A DNA stretch of 21,543 nt from Pinguiococcus pyrenoidosus (Eukaryota; Sar; Pinguiophyceae; Pinguiochrysidales; Pinguiochrysidaceae). The stretch's first letter is position 1. The number at the start of each line of letters is the position of its first letter. The notes beneath the pieces are model-generated. The model saw only the letters and a program-made list of their open reading frames with translations, was not told where the DNA came from and made no database searches. Of this stretch, positions 8,652 to 16,995 are shown in pieces. The stretch lies in NCBI GenBank assembly GCA_019677205.1, contig JAAMXY010001109.1:1-21543 (forward strand). Reading direction: 5' to 3'. A program made the translations under genes and the position numbers.

Positions 8652-9809
8652 ATGCCTTTCTCGAAGTATGCGAAGAGCAAAGGTCCCATCCGCAGAGCCT
8701 TCACAGCCGCGCCTGTCGCTCTCGGGGCCGCCGTCGTGGTGCTCATGGTGCTGTTCATCTCCGGCAACCTGTCAGCTCGGTCGCTAAGGACGATGTCTTG
8801 GTCGCGCCGCCTTCCTCGGGGACTCGCGTCGACCAGAGGCGCGCAGGCGGTGCTGCCGCCCTCGTACAGTTGGGACGTCTCGTTTCCTATCCGGCACACC
8901 CAGGGCTTCCGCGATACTGCAGAAGATTGTGCGCGGCTTTCTGAGTCGGAGTGCCGCGCGGTCGGAGCGAAGGACCGGTGTCCTGCATCCTGCGGCAACT
9001 CGTGGCAGAGGCGCTACCGGGACTTCATTCAGGGGTGCTACTATGCGTACGGCCATCGGCCATGCGACGCAGTGGAGCAGCAGCGTCTGAACATGAACGC
9101 CCATCAGTGGGAGTCGCAGCAGAGATTTACAGCAATAGGGTTTCACAAGACCCGCGTCCCGGAAGAGCTCTGGGAGCGCATCCGGCTGTTCTGGGAGCAC
9201 TCGCCGAGGATCCACAAGGAGGAGAAGTGGACCGCCGGGAGCACGTACGTGAATCACTGGAAGGCAAAGACGTATCTCATCAGCTTGGAGGACCCCGCGC
9301 AGAATCCGAAAGGTGCATTGTAAAAGTCGAGGCCCGTGAACTGTCGGCGTCATGGCTAAGCTAAGTGCCTGGTCTCCTGCGCAGGGGATCATGTGGACGA
9401 CGGCCTGAAGCTAAAGGATGCCGTCTGGGATGGGATCAAGCCCATTCTCGAGGAGTGGACAGGTCAGAAGCTGAAACGCACCTCCCTCTACGGCGTCCGA
9501 GTGTACACCGAGGGCGCCATTCTGGCTCCCCACGTCGATCGCCTCCCGCTGGTGTCTTCTGCGATCATCAACGTTGCCCAGGAGACGGTCGAACCCTGGC
9601 CGCTGGAGATCTACGATCACGAGGGGAACGCGCACAATGTCACGATGGAGCCCGGTGATCTGGTCCTCTACGAGAGCCACGTCTGCACGCACGGGAGGCC
9701 CCATCCTCTCAAAGGAGAATGGCTTGCTGGCATGTTCGTGCATTTCGCGCCGATCGCTTACGACGCGGGCCTTCGAGGCTCCCGCCCAAGGCTGTCCAGG
9801 CCGCGATGA
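8652..9809 (+). CDS. Prolyl-4-hydroxylase-like 2-oxoglutarate/Fe(II) dioxygenase, type II membrane protein
   Basis: Predicted oxygenase using Fe(II) and 2-oxoglutarate, acting in the secretory lumen; the substrate is unknown and could be prolines of cell-surface proteins. Exons are 8652-9312 and 9385-9809 (72-nt GT-AG intron, phase 1), giving 361 residues. A short basic cytosolic tail is followed by one membrane span (about 19-40). Next comes a Cys-rich segment (about 92-115, CARLSESEC...CPASC) resembling a ShK/ShKT domain, as often paired with such hydroxylases. The catalytic core has YGVRVYTEGAILAPHVD, with H270 and D272 as the HxD iron ligands. The distal His is probably H323 in THGRP, and K330 in PLKG is a likely 2-oxoglutarate anchor. 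MEPGDLVLYESH and MFVHFAP are typical of the algal members. An upstream in-frame extension exists, but 8652 places the span near the N terminus as expected. Confidence 0.85.
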
Positions 9810-10234
9810 CATTCTGCGCGCAAGTGATCATCGCCACGTTCTTCAGCCGGCAAAGCGTGTGGAAACGTTCCACGAGCTGGTCCGATCCATAGTACAAACA
9901 GAACTAAAGGTTGGTAGTTTGACACCCAGAGAAGCTTCTCACACCCACAACACGGATGCAGATTTCTGTACATCTTTTTCCCCGCAGCCAAGTCACGCGG
10001 TCACAAACCCTGCTCAGATCAAGGTATCTGTGCTACCCAACTGGTGTCCGTGGCCCCGCGCCGCGTCAGTTGACCCGCTGTGAGGACTTTGAAACTATTT
10101 ACATGCTCTTTGCACGCCAAGGGGAGGAATCGGCTTCATAGGCTTGCTTGGTACATCATGGCACGACACGGTCTCCCCACATTCTTCTCTTCCCCAGGCC
10201 GGTGTGTGCATCGGAAAGGGGTGCCTGGGCGTGA
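9810..10234. other. Intergenic region between convergent genes
   Basis: Shared 3' flank of the dioxygenase gene (+) and the ferrochelatase gene (-), 425 bases. No coding frame of note, repeat or RNA gene seen. Confidence 0.5.
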
Positions 10235-11833
10235 CTACAAACCAAAGACGCAGTGCATGGTACCCTTGGATTGCAGGACCTCAAGAAGGATGCCCCCAAG
10301 GATGCCCGCTTCGCTCAGCCGCGCATAGAGGATTTCGGGCTTCCATATCCTCGCGAAAACAGGGCCCTCGTCGTTGTTGCGATCGTCGACGCACTTCCGA
10401 CGATTCTTCAGGCGCCCACTGTCAATCTTCGAGTTCTTCCCGGTGTTTGTCCACGGTGTCTGCTGCGTGTACAGCTTCTCATCCGGGAAGCCTGGCGGTG
10501 AGGGATCGTCGTCGTCGTTCAGCCTCCTGCTCTTTCCGCGGGATCGCTCCTGCAACGGCTTCTCCACGAGCTCCACATTGTTTGCTGCGCAGGCCTCTGC
10601 GATGGACACGGCCGGGGCATTCAGGGCTTCCAAGACGGCCGCCGCCATGTCGGACACGAACTCCGCGTCGGTGTTGAGGGCCGGCGCGCGGCGCCACCCA
10701 TGAATCCCGGCTTCCTCCGCAACCTCGCGGTACTCCATGTCCATCTCCTCCAGCGTTTCGATATGCTCGGAGACGAAGGAGATCGGCACGGCCACTAGAT
10801 TCTTGACGCCCTGCGCTCCAAGCTCACGCAGCTTGTCGTCTGTATAGGGCCTGAGCCATTCAATGGGCCCCACGCGGCTCTGGTAGCTGAGGTGCACGCG
10901 AACATCGTCCGGAAAGCCCTTGGCGATGAGCTCCACGCACTTCTCGATCTGCGCTTCGTAGGGGTCGCCTGCGTCCACGTAGGACTTGGGCACCCCGTGC
11001 GCGCTGAACAAGACGTGCACTCCTTCCTTCCGCTGCTCCTCCGTGTAGGCGTCGATCTCCGTCTGCACGATGCGCCGCACGGAGCTGAGGTAGCCAGCTC
11101 GCTGGTACCAGTACGGCACAACGGTGTGCTGCAGCGCGGGGGGGCCCCAGGTCTCCGGGTCGCTGTAGAAGATCTTCTGGAGCGCACGCAGGCTGCTCCC
11201 GCTGGTGCTCACGCTGAACTGCGGGTACAGCGGCAGAATCACCAGCTGGGAGATGCGGTCGGCGGCGATCTGCTCGAGCGCCTCTTCCGTGAACGGCTTC
11301 CAGTACCGCATGGCGATGTAGCACTTGGCGGGCCTGGCCTCCAGCAGCTTGCGAATCGGAGGGTCTGCCTTGTCCAGCTGCGCTGCCAACTCGTCCTCCA
11401 ACGCCAGTGCCTGCTGGCGCGTCCAGTAGCCCAGGGGACTGCCGCCGCCGATGGAGTCGTAGGCCGCCCGGGACTTGGGAGCGCGGCGCTTGGACACCAG
11501 GTACGCCAGAGGGCCCTGGAGCCAGCTGATCCCGCTCGGCAGGCGGATGATGTCCGGGTCCGCGAAGAGATTGTACAGGAAGGGCTCCACATCCTCCGAG
11601 CGCTCGGGACCGCCCAAGTTCAGCAGCAGCACGCCCACGCCAGCGCTCTCCTGCTTAACCTCCTCGGCCTTCAGCGGCTCAGAGGTCTGCGTGGCGGCTC
11701 CCAGCATCCGCGGCGCAGCCAGTGCTGCGCCGCGCTTCGGTGTGAGGCTCCGCTTGGCGTGGAGACCGAAGGCCAGCGCTCCGGGCGCCACCGAGCAGCA
11801 GAGCGCCGCCTGAAGCCACGGAAAAAGCCGCAT
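10235..11833 (-). CDS. FECH: Plastid-targeted ferrochelatase with degenerate LHC-like C-terminal helix
   Basis: Inserts Fe2+ into protoporphyrin IX, the last step of heme synthesis. A single exon of 532 residues. The start at 11833 gives a signal peptide (MRLFPWLQAALCC...GALA) followed by FGLHAKRSLTPKRG, a basic Ser/Thr/Ala-rich stretch. Phe right after the predicted cleavage site is the mark of plastid import in red-derived secondary plastids. The enzyme core spans about 66-405: VGVLLLNLGGP, SPLGYWTRQQ, VILPLYPQFS, SAHGVPKSY (catalytic His 279), SYQSRVGP and FVSEHIETLEE (Glu 356). After a hydrophilic linker (about 435-497), residues 498-532 resemble the hydrophobic LHC-like helix of cyanobacterial and plastid ferrochelatases, but the chlorophyll-binding NGR core is changed (ILYARLSEAG). 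An in-frame ATG at 11953 would hide the signal peptide and is disfavoured. Confidence 0.95.
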   Translation of the reverse strand: MRLFPWLQAALCCSVAPGALAFGLHAKRSLTPKRGAALAAPRMLGAATQTSEPLKAEEVKQESAGVGVLLLNLGGPERSEDVEPFLYNLFADPDIIRLPSGISWLQGPLAYLVSKRRAPKSRAAYDSIGGGSPLGYWTRQQALALEDELAAQLDKADPPIRKLLEARPAKCYIAMRYWKPFTEEALEQIAADRISQLVILPLYPQFSVSTSGSSLRALQKIFYSDPETWGPPALQHTVVPYWYQRAGYLSSVRRIVQTEIDAYTEEQRKEGVHVLFSAHGVPKSYVDAGDPYEAQIEKCVELIAKGFPDDVRVHLSYQSRVGPIEWLRPYTDDKLRELGAQGVKNLVAVPISFVSEHIETLEEMDMEYREVAEEAGIHGWRRAPALNTDAEFVSDMAAAVLEALNAPAVSIAEACAANNVELVEKPLQERSRGKSRRLNDDDDPSPPGFPDEKLYTQQTPWTNTGKNSKIDSGRLKNRRKCVDDRNNDEGPVFARIWKPEILYARLSEAGILGGILLEVLQSKGTMHCVFGL

Positions 11834-12388
11834 CTGGAATCTCTGCTCTCCCGTGTGGGTCGACGCGGACGATTTCGTCAAATTAGGCGCCCTGGGCGCT
11901 CGTGAGGCCCGGCGTCGTCGCTCTTCTCTCTGCCGTTCGCACCAACGAACCATCTCTCGGTTTGAAGCTGGCTCTTACGCTACGGAATTACAGCGGAGAT
12001 AGACCGGAGACACTGGCCAATCCTCGCGCGGAAGATCGGATCGGTACACCAACATCGAAATGGAGAGTGAACGGTAGCAAGAGTCCTGATATGGACCAAT
12101 CAGAGACCCGCGCAACGTCCCGTGGGCCAATCGCAGGTCGCGGTCGGTCTCGTCGATTCGCTCTGTTTGCGTCAGTCGCCTCGTGCTCGAAATTCTCTCG
12201 CCTCCGGCCGGCTTCGTGGTGCGTAGACGTGTCGCAAAAAGATACAAACCCGAACCCGAAACGGATTCCGGAGACGGGATGCTGACACGCAGGTGCAGTG
12301 CGGTTTGGAAGAGCTGTGGGGGAAAAAGAAAGAACGCACGAAGGATGCAACGGATGCCACACGACTCCGACGAGAAGAAGAGATGGGG
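11834..12388. promoter_or_regulatory. Intergenic region with the likely ferrochelatase promoter
   Basis: These 555 bases lie between the ferrochelatase start and the 3' end of the formiminotransferase-like gene, both on the minus strand. No further gene or clear repeat was seen. Promoter function is inferred from position only. Confidence 0.4.
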
Positions 12389-13389
12389 TCAGGCAGCGAG
12401 CGTTGCGTACTTGTCGATGCATTCCTGCCTCGTCAAGCCGATGGTGTAATGCTTCACGATTTGCACGCTCTCTCGTTGGCACGCCTCCTCAATGCACGCC
12501 AGCGCCTGCGCTGGCGTGCTGCCGGCTCCGCTGTAGATGTCCAGGAGGTTGCACGCCACTTCGTAGTTGCCGTCCGCCCGCAGAAGCTGCATCGCCTCGA
12601 CTCCCGGAGGCCCGCCTGCAGGAGTTGGTTCGGTTCGTGTCAATTAGCCATCCTCATGCTTGGCACATCCTCCTTTTCCTTCCCTCTCTCCTGCGCACCT
12701 CGTTTCGTGCGAACCGCGTCGCAGATGCGCTTCGCCACGGCGCGGTCTGTGGTGGCGATCTCGACGTTATAGTTGCAAACCAGCGTGACGGCGCCGACGC
12801 AGCAGACCCCCTGCGCAGGATTCACCGCCCGTGGCCCGAAATCTGCGTCCACCTCCCCGCTCGGGGACGCATGCTTCGCCACCTTCTCGTCTCCTGGGAC
12901 GGCCGTGAAGTAGTTGCAGAGCTTGCGTGCCTCGACGAGACGCCGCTCCTTCGGATGCGCAGCGCCATACAGGAAGGCGGGGACGCCCAGCTCGTCGCCC
13001 ATTCTGCGTGCGATCTGCCGGGCGCTTTCTGCCGCCACGCGCATGGCATCGGGGCCATCTGCCATCGGCGCCAGACTGATGTGATCCACCACGCCAATGC
13101 GGGGGTGGGTGGCGTCGGTGTGATCCCGCAGGTCCAGCGCCTCCAGCGCGACCGAGGCCATGGACACGGCGCTGGCCACCGCGTCCTCCGCCTCCGCCGC
13201 TCCCACGACAAGAGAACCCCGCCCATACGAGGCGTCGTGGAATCGTGTGAGAAGCCGCGAGGTGCGCCCGACGTTCGCGGCGGACGCCATGGCCTCCATG
13301 ACTCGCATTTCTGCTGACGTTGCGGAGACATACACCACTGCCACCACCCGCGGGGGCGCGGCGACGCCGCTGGCCCACCACTGCCCCAT
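12389..13389 (-). CDS. Formiminotransferase-like protein (single FT domain)
   Basis: Related to the formiminotransferase half of animal FTCD, which moves a formimino group from formiminoglutamate to tetrahydrofolate. Plant and algal stand-alone members exist, and their exact substrate is less certain. Exons are 13389-12699 and 12615-12389, with an 83-nt GT-AG intron (phase 1), giving 305 residues. Evidence: HPRIGVVDHISLAPM (95-109), matching the conserved HPRxGxxD motif that carries the catalytic His of FTCD (here H95); then GVPAFLYGAAHP; VCCVGAVTLVCNYNVEI, the start of the C-terminal subdomain; and after the intron GPPGVEAMQLL and YEVACNLLDI. There is no cyclodeaminase domain, so it is not a full FTCD. 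The start at 13389 fits the family's first beta strand. No organelle leader is apparent, so it is probably cytosolic unless an upstream exon exists. Confidence 0.82.
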
Positions 13390-14148
13390 GCTGATGGGCG
13401 CTCGGAGGAGTATCAGGCCTGCGAGATGCGGCGCATGTGGTGGGTCCGCAACGCTTACACCAGCGTGAATGCCCTTTGCGGCGCATGTAGAAGCTGTACT
13501 ACAGCTCTAGATTGCAAGAAGATTCTCTGGCACCTCGCCTTCCACCACTCCGTTTGCTTCCTATGCCCGCAATCTCCTCCTGCGGCCTCTGCCACTCCAG
13601 TCGTACGTGCCTCACCAGCGTCGAGGAGGCAGGCGTGTCGCAGGGAGGTGATGAGCTGTTTTGGGTGGTCTCGGAGGAGCGCGTTGGACCAAAGAAGCTC
13701 GGGTCTCTTCGAGCCTGCCGAGATCGTGAGTAAATGCAACCCCCGCCGTGAAGTGCAGATGATCAACTACTTCACCTTCTGCGACAACGCGGCGCTCAAG
13801 AGAATCCCATTCCTGAGAGCGCGAATCGGACCCGGGGGGGACTCAAGTGCGATACCAGCTTGGCAGACGCCCACGCTTAAAGGACGAGTTGCAGTACCTA
13901 CTTCTTTTGTCTTTTCTTCTCTTCTCAGGATCAAGGTCGTTTTTAACGTGGGGCTTGCGTCATGGATGAGAGCCTGAGCCGCCAGCGGCCGTGGCCAAGC
14001 GCTGCCGAGTGTCGTGCAAAGCTGGCGCTCTGCAAAACCAGTGGGTCGGGCAGCCTCAGCCTCAGCCTCGCTCGGCTTGGAGCTTTCGCTCCACTTGGAG
14101 ACCTGGCTTCACAAGTACGCAGGCAAGCCGATTCAATCCAGGCTGCTC
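13390..14148. other. Intergenic region, about 0.76 kb
   Basis: Lies between the formiminotransferase-like start and the 3' end of the GGPP synthase gene. Open frames on both strands show no known domain. A three-copy CAGCCT hexamer is at 14051-14068. An additional short 5' exon of the formiminotransferase-like gene could be hidden here but cannot be shown. Confidence 0.4.
14051..14068. repeat. CAGCCT hexamer, three copies
   Basis: Three perfect head-to-tail copies of cagcct in the intergenic region downstream of the GGPP synthase gene. It is a minor simple repeat with no evident function. Confidence 0.7.
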
Positions 14149-15213
14149 TTATTCATATTCCGCCGGTTGCTTCAGACTACTGTCTAGGCGATTGAGCAGC
14201 TTCGACAACGCCGGCTGCCCGCCGAGACGTTCGATCTCCGCGTCGGCTTCATCTCGCAGCCGCAGGAGCGTCTCTCTGGTGTACCTTAGTGACCCGGCTT
14301 TCCTCATCAGCTCCACCGCATAGCGTTTGACTTCACGATCGCTCGTGCGTTGCTGTAGGATGCTCAACAGCTGTCGATCGTCCGACGCCCGTATGCAGTG
14401 GATGATTGGGAAGCTGAACTTGCCCTCCGTGACGTCCTCGCAGTATGATTTATGCGCCATGTAGTCCAGGTCGCAGAGGTTGATCAAGTCGTCTCGGATC
14501 TGAAAGTACAGCGCGAGGCGATCCAACAGAGGGCGGAAATCCGTTTCGCACTCACTGAAAGCCTGCATGAGTCCCACGGCCAGCCGGAAAAGTCCGCCCG
14601 TCTTGTCGTTGACCATGTTCAGGTAGGCCTCCTCCGTGGGAACCTGCAAAGAATCCCTCCACAGGATGTCCTGGCCGTCCAGGCGGGTCAGCTGGATGCG
14701 ACGAAGGCGGATTTGCTTCCAGTGTCAACTCACCAGGCCTTGTCCATTGTGCAGGTTCAGCAGCTCCTTGACTGTTACGTCCATTGCCCTTGGATTCTGG
14801 AGCCTGTGGACCCTTTCCAAGGCCAAGAAGTACACGTAGTTGGCGCAGTTGAGCGTCTGCGCAATGCCAAAGACGCTGTGGGCCACAGGCTGTCCGCGTC
14901 GCAGCTTGCTGTTGTCCTCAATGTCGTCCACTAGCAGCGAGGCCGTGTGCAAGTCGGCAATGATGCTCTTCACGCCGCACAGAATGGGATCAGGAACGCA
15001 CAGCCAGTGCTGGAAGGCATCGATCAGCACTCCACGGACATTCTTTCCCGGAAAAGCGCTCAAATAGTCAAACGGCGCTAAACACTCCTTGTGCACCAGA
15101 TGCTCCCCACTCGCGTTCTCGGATTCTCCGTTGCTTACGGTGGCATCTGAACCCTCAGTTCGTGCGCGCTTCTCAGCTCGGCCCTCAGACATGAGATCAA
15201 AGACGCCAAACAC
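14149..15213 (-). CDS. GGPS1: Geranylgeranyl diphosphate synthase (eukaryotic GGPS1 type)
   Basis: Makes C20 geranylgeranyl diphosphate from farnesyl diphosphate and IPP, for protein prenylation and other isoprenoids. Exons are 15213-14734 and 14670-14149 (63-nt GT-AG intron, phase 0), giving 333 residues. The first Asp-rich motif is DDIEDNSKLRRG (96-107). The second region is FQIRDDLINL (about 216-225), DDxxN rather than DDxxD, as in animal GGPS1. Further family matches are PFDYLSAFPGK, NCANYVYFLALE, NLHNGQGLDILWRDS across the intron, KTGGLFRLAVGLMQ and CEDVTEGKFSFPIIH. The alignment follows the animal/fungal enzyme rather than the plastid CrtE type, and the N terminus (MFGVFDLMSEGRAEKRARTE) is not a plastid leader. 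A cytosolic enzyme is therefore inferred. The ATG at 15192 (MSEGRAEK) is an equally possible start. Confidence 0.95.
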
Positions 15214-15507
15214 CGGACCTAAAGGCCTTCAGACGCTGCCAAGAAGCGGAAATCGCGGCGGTTCGAGCGGATCATCGAAATTCGTCGCACTCCAAAGATA
15301 TACTATATTGCGTATTTTTATTTTACTTGAAATATAGCCAAATAAACACAAATTAATATTTTTAAAATTATGTGATGAATACTGATATTTCGTAGAGATC
15401 TGGTATCCGATAGCAGAGAGAGGTTGAGGAAGAAGGACAGAGACGAAGGGACAGAAGCAGTGAAGCTTCGCGCCTCTCGCGATTCAAATTTCACCAGGCG
15501 GGAAAGC
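15214..15507. promoter_or_regulatory. Divergent promoter region with AT-rich island
   Basis: These 294 bases separate the starts of the GGPP synthase gene (-) and the docking-domain gene (+). About 15296-15385 is an abrupt AT-rich tract (atttttattttacttg, aattaatatttttaaaatta) in GC-rich surroundings. The head-to-head arrangement suggests a bidirectional promoter, with the AT tract as the open core. This is inferred from position and composition. Confidence 0.5.
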
Positions 15508-16545
15508 ATGGCCCAGGCCGAGACTTGGCTCCGAGGTGGAAGGGCCGCCTCCAGAATGCAGCTGCGACGCGCCAGTCCGGCTGAGTACCTGCAGTACAGC
15601 GGGATGGAGGTGCTGATGAAGGATATTCTGGCGCAGTTGCTGGAGCAGCGCCCAGCACAGGCGCAGGAGGTGCTACTGGCGTCGCTGGAGAGGGCCGTGC
15701 ATGGAGAGCATTGCATTGGCCGGGACTTCAGCTTCATCAGCGCCTCTCCCAGGAACATTCTGGCGTTCATTTGGGCGGTGGACGACGCGTTCAGCAGTTT
15801 TCACCAAAGCGAAGGCACCTTGCTGAGCATTGCGGATTTTCACCAGATGCTTCTCTTGTTGTGCCCCGATCTGCCCCTGGAGCTCGTGGAGAAGCCGGCC
15901 AAGGCGCTCCGCGAGGCGCAGCTTTTTGAAACTGCCTACGACTACCCCACGCTTTGCAAGGCGTTCTTCATCTATCTGTACTTCCGGAAGGCCATGCCTG
16001 CGCTCCAGGCGCGTTTTGCGGTGTTGGCAAGCGGTGAGAAGCTGTCGGTGGATGGGGTGATTGAGGCGGCTTGCAAAGGCTTCGCCAAGACGGCCGCTCA
16101 CCTGACCCTGGGGCAGAAAGAGGTCGGGGAGCGCCTCGTTGCGCCGCTAGTGGACCATTGGCGGAAGCCTCTGACGGCCGCGTTCGGCACCACCGGTTGT
16201 AGCAACAGAGAGGAAGTGCTTTCCTGTATCATTAGATCTGAGGAGATCAGCGACGTCTTGCGGACTCGACCGGCGCCGTCCTTGCTGAAGATCCCGGACT
16301 CTGCCTTGCTGGAGCTTTTCCAGGCTCCGCAGCATCAGGGCGACGGCGCCGAATTCGAGGAAGACGACACGACCGATAACTCTGACGCGGGAGGTCCGAT
16401 CTCGTTGATGACGTGGGAAGCGAGAATGGCTCGTCGGTACAGACCTCACGGCGGCAAAAGCAGAAAACCCTCGGTGAAGAAGAGCCTCGTGCCCATGAAG
16501 AAACCAGCCCGCCAAAAATCCCAAGCAAAAGGCAGCGTCAAGTAG
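15508..16545 (+). CDS. Docking-domain protein, probably TPGS1-like tubulin polyglutamylase subunit
   Basis: Intronless, 345 residues. Residues about 24-60 (SPAEYLQYSGMEVLMKDILA, then QLLEQRP and a Leu-rich helix) resemble the RIIa/DPY-30-like dimerisation-docking fold found in ciliary and microtubule-associated proteins, including TPGS1. The following helical region (about 90-220), with a Phe-rich FYLYFRK-type patch (CKAFFIYLYFRK), matches my recollection of the layout of TPGS1, the non-catalytic subunit of the tubulin polyglutamylase complex. That assignment is by layout rather than by a diagnostic motif. After an acidic stretch (EFEEDDTTDNSD), the C terminus is strongly basic (GKSRKPSVKKSLVPMKKPARQKSQ), suited to binding acidic tubulin tails. 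The start at 15508 is the first ATG of the frame. Alternative: another R2D2-family axonemal protein. Confidence 0.62.
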   Translation: MAQAETWLRGGRAASRMQLRRASPAEYLQYSGMEVLMKDILAQLLEQRPAQAQEVLLASLERAVHGEHCIGRDFSFISASPRNILAFIWAVDDAFSSFHQSEGTLLSIADFHQMLLLLCPDLPLELVEKPAKALREAQLFETAYDYPTLCKAFFIYLYFRKAMPALQARFAVLASGEKLSVDGVIEAACKGFAKTAAHLTLGQKEVGERLVAPLVDHWRKPLTAAFGTTGCSNREEVLSCIIRSEEISDVLRTRPAPSLLKIPDSALLELFQAPQHQGDGAEFEEDDTTDNSDAGGPISLMTWEARMARRYRPHGGKSRKPSVKKSLVPMKKPARQKSQAKGSVK

Positions 16546-16995
16546 GAGAGCCGCAGCTTGCCAGCGGCTCGCGCAGTTTTCCTCAGAAAGTTTTGGCAGA
16601 TGTAGAACTCCTGTTTGTTGCATCGAAAGCGAACCTCGCTTTCCCCGAAAGCAAACTGGGCAAGAGCTCTTGTGACCCGTGCACCATCATCTGCTGAGGT
16701 CTTGCAGCAGGTGATCCATCCCGTGGGAAACCACCGCGCATCCCCTCACTTTCCTTGCTCCTTGCAGAGGAGGCCAGAGCTTTCAGTTCTGTTGCTGGGG
16801 CAATAGTTCCGCGTGCAGACACCCCTTGCAGACCATCAAACCATCTGCCGTCGCCGGCGTCGACGCCGCCAGATCGCGGCTCCAGACAGAGTGCGCTTGC
16901 GGACAGAGACTAGCGCTGCGCATTCAAACCATCTCCTGCGCGCCAAAGGCTGCGACGACCTGTCCAGGGCTTTCCACTCCTATGCGTGGCCCGGC
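16546..16995. other. Intergenic region, 450 bases
   Basis: Between two plus-strand genes. The coiled-coil frame stays open upstream to about 16813, but without an ATG before 16996, so this part is taken as 5' UTR and promoter. No other feature seen. Confidence 0.45.

Noticed and set aside
10892-11905. Long plus-strand open frame (about 337 codons) opposite ferrochelatase
   Set aside because: It is antisense to a certain gene. The frame is kept open by GC-rich codon bias and the translation shows no family features.
12298-13317. Long plus-strand open frame (about 339 codons) opposite the formiminotransferase-like gene
   Set aside because: Shadow of the minus-strand gene. The sequence is Arg/Cys-rich without domain structure and crosses the real gene's intron and stop.
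15250-15275. tRNA T-loop-like ggttcgag
   Set aside because: Flanking bases do not form a T stem, and no acceptor or anticodon arm is present.
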